Source: Aquimarina megaterium XH134
GTDB lineage: Bacteria > Bacteroidota > Bacteroidia > Flavobacteriales > Flavobacteriaceae
Direction: 5' to 3'
DNA length: 64,000 nt
NCBI RefSeq assembly: GCF_000520975.1
Contig: NZ_JACB01000003.1
Location: 434,001-498,000, forward strand
Made by a program: the position numbers and the translations under genes. Shown here one piece after another: positions 56,735-64,000 of the stretch. The notes beneath the pieces were generated by a model. It had not been told where the DNA came from and did not search any database. It was given only the letters and a program-made list of their open reading frames with translations. Positions within the stretch are counted from its first letter, which is position 1; every line of letters starts with the position of its first letter.

Positions 56735-57394
56735 TTATAAAAATTGCATTTCTAGCTGTCTTGTATCTGTAGAAACAATATTTTTTGAAGACATATAATA
56801 CCAAATAGTTTCGTCCAATGATGATCTAGAAACGTTTAATAAATCAGCAGCGAATTCTACTATTTTCTTAGTATAATCATAATTAATATGAGGCAAACCG
56901 GCTGATTCCATAAAGCCTATGATATGTCGATCTACGGCTATTGTATCAAAATTTAATAATTTCATTGTATAATCTAGTGTTTTAGGGCCAAGACCTTTAA
57001 CAGATAAAAACAAAATTCTATTATCTCTATAGCTTAAAAAGTCGGTTAAATCATCACAACTATTAATATTTCTTTCAGAACAGAATCTTACTAAATCACT
57101 AAATCTTTCAAGTTTAACTGGATGTTTCCAATTTAAAATTTTCTCAAGACCATATTTTTCAATAGCTAATTCTAAATTATCAACATTATTTGCTTGAGGA
57201 AAATCTATCATAACCCTTTCAACACGAGGCTTCACAACGCTTTTGTAATTCAATCCAGCTTGTAAAATGATATCTGTGAACAATGCTCCAATATGAGTAT
57301 AACCGGAATATCTTCTTTGTTGATTTAAAGATAGCTCATCTAAAGATTTAATATATTCAACTAAACTTCTGGCAGATTCTATTACTATTTGCAT
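56735..57394 (-). CDS. OGG-like helix-hairpin-helix DNA glycosylase
   Basis: The 219-residue protein has the HhH-GPD core LSVKGLGPKTLDYTMKLL. The putative catalytic Lys138 sits in the hairpin and Asp155 follows in AVDRHIIG, the positions used by OGG/EndoIII-type glycosylase-lyases. Such enzymes flip and excise damaged or modified bases. The N-terminal half is shorter than in housekeeping OGG. It is the fourth gene of the operon, 12 bases after the QueC-like gene. OGG-like proteins accompany QueC-like proteins in type IV CBASS, so it likely acts in the same pathway and not in general repair. Confidence 0.82.
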   Translation of the reverse strand: MQIVIESARSLVEYIKSLDELSLNQQRRYSGYTHIGALFTDIILQAGLNYKSVVKPRVERVMIDFPQANNVDNLELAIEKYGLEKILNWKHPVKLERFSDLVRFCSERNINSCDDLTDFLSYRDNRILFLSVKGLGPKTLDYTMKLLNFDTIAVDRHIIGFMESAGLPHINYDYTKKIVEFAADLLNVSRSSLDETIWYYMSSKNIVSTDTRQLEMQFL

Positions 57395-57406
57395 AGTATT
57401 TCTAGT

Positions 57407-58024
57407 TTATAATTTATTTAATGCTTCTAACCTATCGACACAATTCGGACAAGCCCCACATGGAACTTCGGAGGAAGCTTGACAGGAAAATGTTTTTCCT
57501 ATTGGTGCTTTAACTTTTATACCTATTTGTGCAACTTCAAATTTTGTTTTTTCTAAAAATGGCATTTTAATTTTAATAGCTCCATATTCTCCTAACATCA
57601 TTTCCATTCTCGAAAAAAATTCCTTTGAACAATCTATTTCTTTAGCATGATTACTATTTATAAATGCTGAATAAACTTCTTTTATTTTTAAAGATTGTGC
57701 AAAAGAGGCTGCTAATGTAAGAATTAATATGTTTCTATATGGAATATATAAATCGTCAGCGGTAATATTATCTTCCCATAAATTAGCTTCATTTATGAAT
57801 TTACTATTAGAATATTTATAAACGCTACTAATATCTATAATTTCAATTTTATCAACGTGCGTTTTTGGTAAAACACTCTTCAAAGTTGCAAGTTCGGTAT
57901 CAACGCAATGTTGACCATATCTTATAAATAAAGGAATAAAATCTATTCCTTTGTCTAATAACCAATATGCCATTGTTGTTGAATCTAATCCACCAGAGGC
58001 TAGTAAAATTACTTTGTTATTCAT
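57407..58024 (-). CDS. QueC-like 7-cyano-7-deazaguanine synthase family protein
   Basis: The 205-residue protein has the PP-loop ATP motif SGGLDST (residues 10-16), the YIPYRN motif near residue 100, and a C-terminal zinc site of four cysteines (Cys181, 189, 192, 195). All match functional QueC, which uses ATP and ammonia to turn 7-carboxy-7-deazaguanine into preQ0. No other queuosine gene (queD, queE, queF) is nearby. It overlaps the kinase-transferase gene by eight bases. QueC homologues in defence operons (type IV CBASS, Qat) are reported to attach a deazaguanine to a protein N-terminus; I recall this and cannot verify it here. Confidence 0.88.
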   Translation of the reverse strand: MNNKVILLASGGLDSTTMAYWLLDKGIDFIPLFIRYGQHCVDTELATLKSVLPKTHVDKIEIIDISSVYKYSNSKFINEANLWEDNITADDLYIPYRNILILTLAASFAQSLKIKEVYSAFINSNHAKEIDCSKEFFSRMEMMLGEYGAIKIKMPFLEKTKFEVAQIGIKVKAPIGKTFSCQASSEVPCGACPNCVDRLEALNKL

Positions 58025-59330
58025 TTAATTTCGATAATTCATTAAATACTTCAGAAATAATAACATCTAAATCAGATGATACTATTTCAGGCATTTCGGT
58101 TAACATACAATTATAAGCTCTATTATAGGGATCAAACACTAAACAGGGTATTCCTAAAGCCTTGGCGTATCCAAGTTCTATCATTGTTCCTGGATCATCA
58201 TTTATATAAACAACTATTAGTAATTTGCATTTTTTAATTAATTCAATATCATTGTTATAGGTGTTAATCCTCTCCTCTTTTGTATTCTTAATAGATAATT
58301 GTCCATTCTCTTTCACCGGTCTTCTTGGGCAAAAATTATGATATTGTAATGATTCTACCAAAATCTCGATCTGTGATGTATCCAGATAATCAAAATCAGG
58401 TGCAGCAATATAAATTGGAAATAATTGTCTTTTTTCCCAAGGTAAAACACAGCCTCCCATTGAAATTATATCCTCAATTTTAGTTTTTAAAACCCTTGAT
58501 ATATTTTTTTTAAAATCATCAGGATAAGTTGTTGAGGCATATTCACAAGCAATCCAAGAAGATAAAAAAGCAGCATTATTAATACCTAACTTTTGGTAAT
58601 TGGCAATGTAACACGCATTATATGCGTCACCAATTCCAACAGAATGTACTATGGGTTGAGTAATTGATGGTATTTGATATTTTTTCTCATTATCAAAATC
58701 GTAAATTCTAGACCCACCCCTATTTTCTTTAAGAACTAATACACCACATCTACCCTTAAATAGCGAGTAAAATTGTTCAAATGAATCGTTATAATTGCTA
58801 AGAAATAAATCTGATGATGTGGATAAAAAGATGGTTTTAAAATAATATCCATCCAATTGTGAAAATGACGATATATTATTACTTAAATCAATGTGTACGT
58901 TACAATTTTCGTCTATTTCTTTTAAAATCAAACCTAAATTAAAGTTCCCAGAGGTTATTAATATTTCTTTATACCCTTTCAGGCTTTTAAAATTTTCGGT
59001 ATTATACTCAATCTCTATTTGATCCCTTAGGATAAAATCATATAATTGATTTCCTGTTTCTTTAACGCTACCAATCAAGAATGTATAGGGAGCCCCATTT
59101 ATTATACCTAATGGAAGGGTTTCCTTTACACCGTGATGATTACAAAACTTGTAAATTTCTTTAAAAAGATATGATGGCGCAAAAAACTTAACATCGTAAT
59201 CAGTGTTTATCGCCCATAAACTTCTGGCAGAATGAGTTATACCACCAAAACGAATTTTAATTTCATCTCCATTTTGAGGCAAAGTAATATCCGTTACTAT
59301 ATCTCCAAGAATACAAATTTCCGATTTCAT
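58017..59330 (-). CDS. PfkB-type kinase fused to nucleoside 2-deoxyribosyltransferase
   Basis: The 437-residue protein combines two enzymes. Residues 1-290 match the PfkB/ribokinase fold, with the catalytic base Asp235 in the HSVGIGDAYNACY signature. Residues 304-437 match the nucleoside deoxyribosyltransferase fold: PIYIAAPDFD at its start, and the nucleophile Glu385 in DPGTMIELGYAKALGIP. The first normally phosphorylates sugars or nucleosides; the second cleaves or exchanges the glycosidic bond of deoxynucleosides. Together they could free or swap a nucleobase such as a deazaguanine. The stop shares one base with the start of the gene, so all four genes are coupled. Confidence 0.85.
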   Translation of the reverse strand: MKSEICILGDIVTDITLPQNGDEIKIRFGGITHSARSLWAINTDYDVKFFAPSYLFKEIYKFCNHHGVKETLPLGIINGAPYTFLIGSVKETGNQLYDFILRDQIEIEYNTENFKSLKGYKEILITSGNFNLGLILKEIDENCNVHIDLSNNISSFSQLDGYYFKTIFLSTSSDLFLSNYNDSFEQFYSLFKGRCGVLVLKENRGGSRIYDFDNEKKYQIPSITQPIVHSVGIGDAYNACYIANYQKLGINNAAFLSSWIACEYASTTYPDDFKKNISRVLKTKIEDIISMGGCVLPWEKRQLFPIYIAAPDFDYLDTSQIEILVESLQYHNFCPRRPVKENGQLSIKNTKEERINTYNNDIELIKKCKLLIVVYINDDPGTMIELGYAKALGIPCLVFDPYNRAYNCMLTEMPEIVSSDLDVIISEVFNELSKLNE

Positions 59331-59701
59331 TAATTACTTGGTATAACATCAATACTTACAGCTGCAACCAGATCACTAGAAGAACTAGCTACTCTTCCTA
59401 TAAAAGAATAGCCATCATCTAAACACATTTTTATATAATTAAATTTTGTAGGAAGATAACCCACAGTCAAACCATCTTTCGAAATTGCTGTTGGTCTTTT
59501 ATCAAAGCCTATTTTAACTTCATCCCCTACTTTAGGAACATCTTTTTTTTCAATATAATAAGGGCATCTGTCTATTTCCTCTAACATAGCTGTGAAAGCT
59601 TTTTCGCATTTGTTTTCACCGCTTGATCCACCAGATTTTCCTCCTCCTGTTGGTTTACTCCCCGGATAATCTGAAAAATTTCCTGAACCACTACTTCCCA
59701 T
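59330..59701 (-). CDS. Small protein with Gly/Ser-rich N-terminus, candidate modification target
   Basis: The 123-residue protein starts MGSSGSGNFSDYPGSK, so removal of Met would expose Gly2, and residues 2-29 are disordered Gly/Ser. The rest (about 45-120, PKVGDEVKIGFDKR..DGLTVGYLPTKFNYIKMCLDDGYSFIGRV) is strand-rich and reminds me of SH3- or HIRAN-like folds, at low confidence. It is the first gene of the QueC-like operon. A flexible tail with N-terminal glycine next to a QueC-like enzyme is what one would expect of an acceptor for protein deazaguanylation, which makes it the natural substrate candidate. This is inference. Confidence 0.7.
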   Translation of the reverse strand: MGSSGSGNFSDYPGSKPTGGGKSGGSSGENKCEKAFTAMLEEIDRCPYYIEKKDVPKVGDEVKIGFDKRPTAISKDGLTVGYLPTKFNYIKMCLDDGYSFIGRVASSSSDLVAAVSIDVIPSN

Positions 59702-59818
59702 ATTTTTGTAATTAAAGTTATTTACTTGAACACTAAATCATAAATTAATTCCTGAAACTATCCATAGAACTAAGTTTACTATAATTCAATTTAATTAGAC
59801 AATTAAACAAAAGTGAGT

Positions 59819-59829
59819 GGGGTAATTAT
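59819..59829 (-). promoter_or_regulatory. Conserved upstream element of the QueC operon
   Basis: GGGGTAATTAT is identical to the element at 52860-52870. It lies 118 bases upstream of the first operon gene. The rest of 59702-60003 contains no gene. The stretch 59930-60000 shows only weak similarity to repeat R and may be a decayed copy. Confidence 0.45.
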
Positions 59830-60003
59830 AATTTTAAACTAAAAAGAATATTTTCAAATTTACAGAAAGCAGATGATTTATATTTGCGGGAAAACCTCAT
59901 ATTTTAAATTAAATTAAGAGAAATATCCCCATTTCAAGAACATTCTTCTACCATCCTTCTATAGTTTCAGGTAATAGCAAGTAGTGAAATTTTCTTGTTA
60001 TAT

Positions 60004-60471
60004 TTAATTGTTTTTCCTATTAAGAGTATCTATAATTTCGTTTATTTCAGGTAATTCAAAATCAATTAATGGATCGATTAATTCTATTGTCTCCTTATTA
60101 GCTGAATAGTCATATTCTTCAACAAATTTTATTCTTTTATCAGCTCTCTTTAGGTGTCTGAAACCACCAAATACGTTTTCAGCACCATACTTTTTACTAA
60201 CAATAACGGTTACGTAATCCTCTAAATCGTGAATATTAATACTATCACTATAGGTAATTCCAGTCCGTATAATAAATAATAACTCAAGTGGAGGATTTGT
60301 CCTAAGATATTGTAATCTGTTACTTAATCTACCAAAATGGCCATATTTCATTCTACTAAATAGATTTGATGTATGCCCAACATAAAATTTATCATTTTCA
60401 CAGAATAATGTATAAATTATTTCATCACGATGGGGATAGCCATTAGAAAGTATATATCTTAAGTATTTCAT
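60004..60471 (-). CDS. GIY-YIG domain protein
   Basis: The 155-residue protein has a GIY-YIG-type nuclease core: IIYTLF (Tyr20), FYVGHTSNLFSR (residues 29-40, with Arg40) and a later helix containing Glu84 (HDLEDYVTVI), ending at GAENVFGG. GIY-YIG enzymes cut DNA or RNA in repair, homing and restriction. No DNA-binding domain is attached apart from a charged C-terminus. It lies 302 bases ahead of the QueC operon and 37 bases after repeat R copy 3, so it may be its own cassette or the first gene of module c. Confidence 0.72.
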   Translation of the reverse strand: MKYLRYILSNGYPHRDEIIYTLFCENDKFYVGHTSNLFSRMKYGHFGRLSNRLQYLRTNPPLELLFIIRTGITYSDSINIHDLEDYVTVIVSKKYGAENVFGGFRHLKRADKRIKFVEEYDYSANKETIELIDPLIDFELPEINEIIDTLNRKNN

Positions 60472-60507
60472 CAGATAAGAATAAAGTTACTCGTTTAATT
60501 TGTCATT

Positions 60508-60635
60508 TCACACACATTCCCCTACTCTCCTATCGTCGAACGGGAAATAAGTGTTCCATTACCTTTTTTAAAGAAACATTTTGTTAGAAAACTTTTAATA
60601 TAAACTGTAGAAGTATTAAACTTTAGTACATTATA
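60508..60635. repeat. Repeat R, copy 3 (short form)
   Basis: CACACACATTCCCCTACTCT, AAGTGTTCCATTACC and AACTTTTAATATAAACTGTAG match the other copies, most closely copy 1. The terminator hairpin of the long form is missing. It separates the GIY-YIG gene from module d. Confidence 0.86.
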
Positions 60636-60689
60636 GACCGATTGATATAAAATTTTTACACAAAGTTATTTTCAAACAAATATAATTTT

Positions 60690-63305
60690 CTAGCTCGAAA
60701 CCGAAATAAACCGATCTATTCTATTCTTCAAAGCGGGGTTCACAGTTTCCACTTTTAGTTTACTAAGTTTATTTATATAGGTCTCCTTTATAGGGTCATC
60801 AAACCCTGACCAAATTCTCTCGATTAATCCTAGTATCAATATTTGCTGATCAATATCGTTGCTGAGTAAATCGAATGCATCAAAAAAATTGACAGTAGCA
60901 GAGCGATAGTCATTTATTGCCGCCTTTAAGAATGCAGCCTGAGTATAAATGTTTATTCGTTCAAAATACTCGAAATGCTCAAAACTATTATCTATATATT
61001 CCAAATGTTTACTAATTCTATGTAGATTTCCCAATTCCAATTCTATTTGAGCTAAACGTAAATGGCATTTTCCTATAACGACCTCGTTGATAATTGAATC
61101 AATATCTTTATATCTATGTAGGATTGATTTGATTCTATCCTTATGGTTTAGAAGTTCTTGTTTGGCTATCTCGTATGTAGTAAGTCCCAAAACTATTGTA
61201 GCATAGGTGTCATAATCTATTTCTGAAGAATCAAGAAAATCTAGCATCTCGTCTAACGCCTGTTTTTGATTCGTCAACTTATAAATATTAAACAGGCAGT
61301 TTGCCACATTCGTTTGATTGTCTAGTTTTCGATATATTTTGAGTGCATCATTAAGTAGTTTTTGCGATCCCGGTTTATTGCTCAATTTAAGCACAATTGC
61401 TAAATTTTCCATAGTCGAGGCTTCAGAATCTCGATCACCTAGTCTTTTCGCAATATTTAAGGCCTCTCTATATTGTTGTTCCGATTTTTCTAGTCTATTC
61501 CCCGCCATATGGAGTTTTGCCAAATTATTTAGAACAGCTAAGGTACTTTGGCTTTCATCCTGAGTCTCTAATAAGGAATATAACTCATCTAACAATTGAC
61601 TTGCCTCAGTACGCCTATTCTGTTTCTGGAGGTAGGCCGAATAATTAATCATTGCTCTAAGCTCCACATCATAGCTTCTGTGCTTATTTAACAGTTTAAG
61701 TGCTTTTTGATATTGTTGTTCCGCTTCCTTGAATTTACCCATTTTTTCAAGGACAGTAGCTTGTGTTACAGATAGATTTGCAATCTTGATGGGATTAACA
61801 ATATTGCCCTCTTCGGATATTGAATTTGCTAAGGCAATGGATTGTTTTATTCTTTGCAATGCATCAGGGTTTTTTGATTGTGCAATATCGACCTGCGCCA
61901 GTTTTATTTCCAGATCCGATTGACGAGCTATATTATTAGTTTTTTCGAACCAATCCAGAGATTCCAGATATGCGCTTTTCGCTTTGAGAATATTACCTTT
62001 TTTAAGAAAAATAAACCCTCGATTCGCAAGTATTAGTCCATTTAAATGAGGGGATTTTCTTTCTTGATTGTAGAAAGCTGCACTATCTAAATAGAGCATT
62101 GCGATCTCCGGACTTGACTGGTGCCTTGCCGATAAATTTAAATATGTAGTCGATAGGGCATTCTTATCATTTTTAATTTTGAAAATTGATAGAGCCTTTT
62201 GACATAATTTATTAGATTTCTCTTTGTAATTTGGTCCTTTACCATCTAGTATTACTGACTTATTCAACAAAATTGTGGCATGGTCTATCGAAGTTGTATC
62301 GGCGGTTTGTAGTGCATTTTGATAGTCGGCTTCTGCTCTTATGTAGTTCCCCAACAGTCTATTTTTATTACCTTTTACAATATTTAGTTTGGTTTGGTTG
62401 GACAAACTCAAGTTGGGTGATTTTTGAAGTTCTGAAATAATCTTATCTGCCTCACCCATATCACCTAAATGAATAAAAGATTCTGCAAGTTTAAGAGTTA
62501 CTTCATTACTTTTTTCTTTCAATCCCAACTTGTTATATATCGAAGAAGCCTTCGTTAAATAATTTTTAGATTTTGCAATTAAACCCAGATAGGAGAAGTC
62601 TTCAGCTTTATTGGAATAGTGGTGCGCCAAAAGAAATTGAGAAGTAAACGGTATGGTTCCGAACATTATGATGAATAGAGAAAGTAATAGAACAAACTTC
62701 CTAATACTAATTTTGTATATTTTAAGAAACTTATCAGCAGTTACATTTTTTTTAATAAATTTCTCAAAAAATAATAAAACTGTTACACCAATTATAATTG
62801 AAGTAATAACAGTAAAAAAGTTAATCTTAGCGAAGAAGCCCCAAATCTGATTTATTCCGGAGAAAACCGAAACCAAGGTTGTAAAAATTACAATTGGTAA
62901 AGGATCTTTTTGTTTTTGCGAAAGACGTTTTACTAGAATTTCTATTTGTTCTTGGTTAATTTCGAGTGGAGTAGCTTGATAATGTAATTCGTGATCCCTC
63001 TTCCATTGTTTTAGTTTTTCAGTATCATAATCATCTACATTGTCAATATTATCAATGATTTCATGATGCTCTCCACAAAGGAGTATTAAATTTTCGTATG
63101 ATCTTCTTTCTTCGTCTGTCATTTCTTCATTATACCTGGGACCATTTGGACTCGCTGCAGAAATATGACAAATTTGTCCGATCACGGTCTTTTGATCTTC
63201 AGCAATGACCGGATTTGTACAACCAGGCTTTGCGCATTGATTTCCTGAAAAAGCAAATAACTTTTTTATGTCGGATATTCTATAATTTCTGGCTTTTCTT
63301 GACAT
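60690..63305 (-). CDS. HNH-like domain, membrane segment and TPR array in one protein
   Basis: The 871-residue protein starts with an HNH-type domain: Cys24 and Cys29 (CAKPGC), His47 (ICHIS), Asn72 (ENLILLC) and His80/His81 (CGEHHE), ending with the usual YDTEKLKQWKRDHE helix. Three hydrophobic helices follow (about 135-160, 163-183 and 204-226). From about residue 235 to the end come some 15 tetratricopeptide-like repeats (EQQYQKALKLL, SEQQYREALNIAKRLGD). HNH nucleases cut DNA or RNA, and TPRs bind proteins. A nuclease held at the membrane with a sensor array fits an anti-phage role. It occupies module d alone. Confidence 0.82.
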   Translation of the reverse strand: MSRKARNYRISDIKKLFAFSGNQCAKPGCTNPVIAEDQKTVIGQICHISAASPNGPRYNEEMTDEERRSYENLILLCGEHHEIIDNIDNVDDYDTEKLKQWKRDHELHYQATPLEINQEQIEILVKRLSQKQKDPLPIVIFTTLVSVFSGINQIWGFFAKINFFTVITSIIIGVTVLLFFEKFIKKNVTADKFLKIYKISIRKFVLLLSLFIIMFGTIPFTSQFLLAHHYSNKAEDFSYLGLIAKSKNYLTKASSIYNKLGLKEKSNEVTLKLAESFIHLGDMGEADKIISELQKSPNLSLSNQTKLNIVKGNKNRLLGNYIRAEADYQNALQTADTTSIDHATILLNKSVILDGKGPNYKEKSNKLCQKALSIFKIKNDKNALSTTYLNLSARHQSSPEIAMLYLDSAAFYNQERKSPHLNGLILANRGFIFLKKGNILKAKSAYLESLDWFEKTNNIARQSDLEIKLAQVDIAQSKNPDALQRIKQSIALANSISEEGNIVNPIKIANLSVTQATVLEKMGKFKEAEQQYQKALKLLNKHRSYDVELRAMINYSAYLQKQNRRTEASQLLDELYSLLETQDESQSTLAVLNNLAKLHMAGNRLEKSEQQYREALNIAKRLGDRDSEASTMENLAIVLKLSNKPGSQKLLNDALKIYRKLDNQTNVANCLFNIYKLTNQKQALDEMLDFLDSSEIDYDTYATIVLGLTTYEIAKQELLNHKDRIKSILHRYKDIDSIINEVVIGKCHLRLAQIELELGNLHRISKHLEYIDNSFEHFEYFERINIYTQAAFLKAAINDYRSATVNFFDAFDLLSNDIDQQILILGLIERIWSGFDDPIKETYINKLSKLKVETVNPALKNRIDRFISVSS

Positions 63306-63542
63306 ATAAGTATGAGTACGACTGTACGAGATAGCTGATTAAAATAAAAATTTTAAATATTTAAAATTAGGGGAATACAGAAATATACAAAGTTTTATTG
63401 TTTGATCCAATTAGTTGAGTTGTAATAAAGTAATTTGTAGAAATTAGACCAATATTCTATTTTACAATTGCTAATGTCGGAGATTTAATCAATATATATC
63501 AAATTATTACATAAATATAATAATAAAATATCCCAATTTAAC

Positions 63543-63720
63543 CCATTCCACACACATTACACTCCCCTCCTCCCGTCGGCTCATATAATAAGTGTTCCAT
63601 TACCTTTTTTTAAGAAACATTTCGTTAGAAAACTTTTAAAACAAACTGTAGAACAAAAAACTTTGCTTTTCCCAAAGCAAAGTGACATAACGCAAGTACA
63701 TTATAGTACAAATATGTTTA
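63543..63720. repeat. Repeat R, copy 4 (long form)
   Basis: It nearly matches 55796-55973: CCACACACATTACACTCCCC, AAGTGTTCCATTACC, TCGTTAGAAAACTTTTAAAA and CATAACGCAAGTACATTATA are shared. It lies 238 bases upstream of the HNH-TPR gene. The region 63306-64000 has no gene; apart from AT-rich DNA it consists of this copy and the hairpin segment after it. Confidence 0.9.
63652..63683 (-). terminator. Minus-strand terminator inside repeat R copy 4
   Basis: The stem at 63660-63669 pairs with 63674-63683 (ACTTTGCTTT, 4-nt loop). On the minus strand it is followed by TTTTT. It would shield the HNH-TPR module from transcripts entering from beyond the window. Confidence 0.68.
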
Positions 63721-64000
63721 TTTGAGTAAAACGGCGGATACCGCGTATTTGATATAATATCAGATATAAGTACGCGCCAGCGTATTATATCGATAGATAT
63801 TATGTCAAAGCCGTTTTACGCACGCAAGTTTATTATTAGTAACTATAATGTAATACTATGTAAAATATCCCACAGTAATTCTATTTCATAGTGATCTTAG
63901 CTACTTGGGTCATTAAAATTCTTTTGTGGCGTTTATGATTAAACCTCACGTTTATATTTGTAGCTATAATTTGCCGTTATGTAAAATTGCCGCCTACCAA
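63721..64000. repeat. Hairpin-rich flanking segment of repeat L (right copy)
   Basis: GTAAAACGGC (63726-63735) and its complement (63810-63819) form the same outer stem as at 48897-48996, but the enclosed sequence differs (inner CGCGTA at 63742-63747 with TACGCG at 63771-63776). ACTTGGGTCATTAAA and GTAGCTATAATTTGCCG then follow as in the left copy. The window ends where repeat L itself would be expected to begin. Confidence 0.8.

Noticed and set aside
56735-63305. Calling the QueC/OGG operon a type IV CBASS system
   Set aside because: No CD-NTase, no TGT-like protein and no recognisable cyclic-nucleotide effector are visible in the window, so only the QueC/OGG part matches.
52978-63720. Repeat R as integron attC sites
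   Set aside because: GTTAG-containing ends are present, but the RYYYAAC/GTTRRRY pair at proper spacing is not, and no integrase is seen.

Overview
The window looks like chromosomal DNA of a marine-type member of the Bacteroidota, probably family Flavobacteriaceae. The evidence is AT-rich DNA, short signal peptides ending in Q, many small lipoproteins, LytS/LytTR and DUF5916-type proteins, a few TTG/GTG starts and TAnnTTTG-like promoter boxes. The genus cannot be fixed from sequence alone (an Aquimarina-like organism is a guess). I see no rRNA, tRNA, transposase, integrase or CRISPR array.

Positions 1-48815 read as ordinary chromosome. In order: a patatin-like phospholipase with four uncharacterised partners (265-4415); a lipoprotein oligopeptidase B; a secreted alpha-carbonic anhydrase with a DUF2490 barrel; a porin and a Tat-type exported dehydrogenase; a LytS/LytTR two-component pair; a DUF5916 outer-membrane protein and a serine beta-lactamase-like enzyme; an ECF sigma factor with a membrane partner; outer-membrane phospholipase A; an antiporter with a WYL regulator; an AlkC-like repair protein; a glycogen locus (glgA-glgC-glgB plus a GH31 alpha-glucosidase, 24733-31804); an M48 lipoprotein protease, an MFS permease, a small lipoprotein and an OmpA lipoprotein. 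Then comes an eleven-gene biosynthetic cluster (35678-43426) that pairs a type III polyketide synthase with its own KS, dehydratase, enoyl reductase, acyl carrier protein and phosphopantetheinyl transferase, plus a methyltransferase and a flavin oxidoreductase. It probably builds an acyl starter on a dedicated carrier, extends and cyclises it, then methylates and oxidises the ring. After it lie YceI, a trypsin-like protease trio with a 52-residue basic peptide, a Bcr-like exporter and two envelope proteins.

From about 48850 to the end the architecture changes. Every gene is on the minus strand, and the genes sit in modules separated by repeated non-coding DNA. Repeat family L is long: copies at 49164-49737 and 56031-56681, with related flanking hairpin segments at 48850-49163 and 63721-64000. 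Repeat family R has four copies, at 52978, 55796, 60508 and 63543. The modules are: (a) zinc-ribbon protein, DUF4145-like protein and asparaginase; (b) a cytosolic protein, a barrel and a transglutaminase-TPR protein; (c) a GIY-YIG protein, followed by a tight four-gene operon; (d) a protein joining an HNH domain, membrane helices and tetratricopeptide repeats. This is the layout of a defence or conflict island that takes up gene cassettes.

The most exciting element is the operon at 56735-59701. It encodes a small protein starting Met-Gly-Ser-Ser-Gly, a PfkB kinase fused to a nucleoside deoxyribosyltransferase, a QueC-like 7-deazaguanine ligase with intact ATP and zinc motifs, and an OGG-like helix-hairpin-helix glycosylase. 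QueC and OGG homologues together are known from type IV CBASS, but here there is no cyclase and no TGT. I infer an uncharacterised deazaguanine-dependent system in which the glycine-rich protein may be the acceptor.
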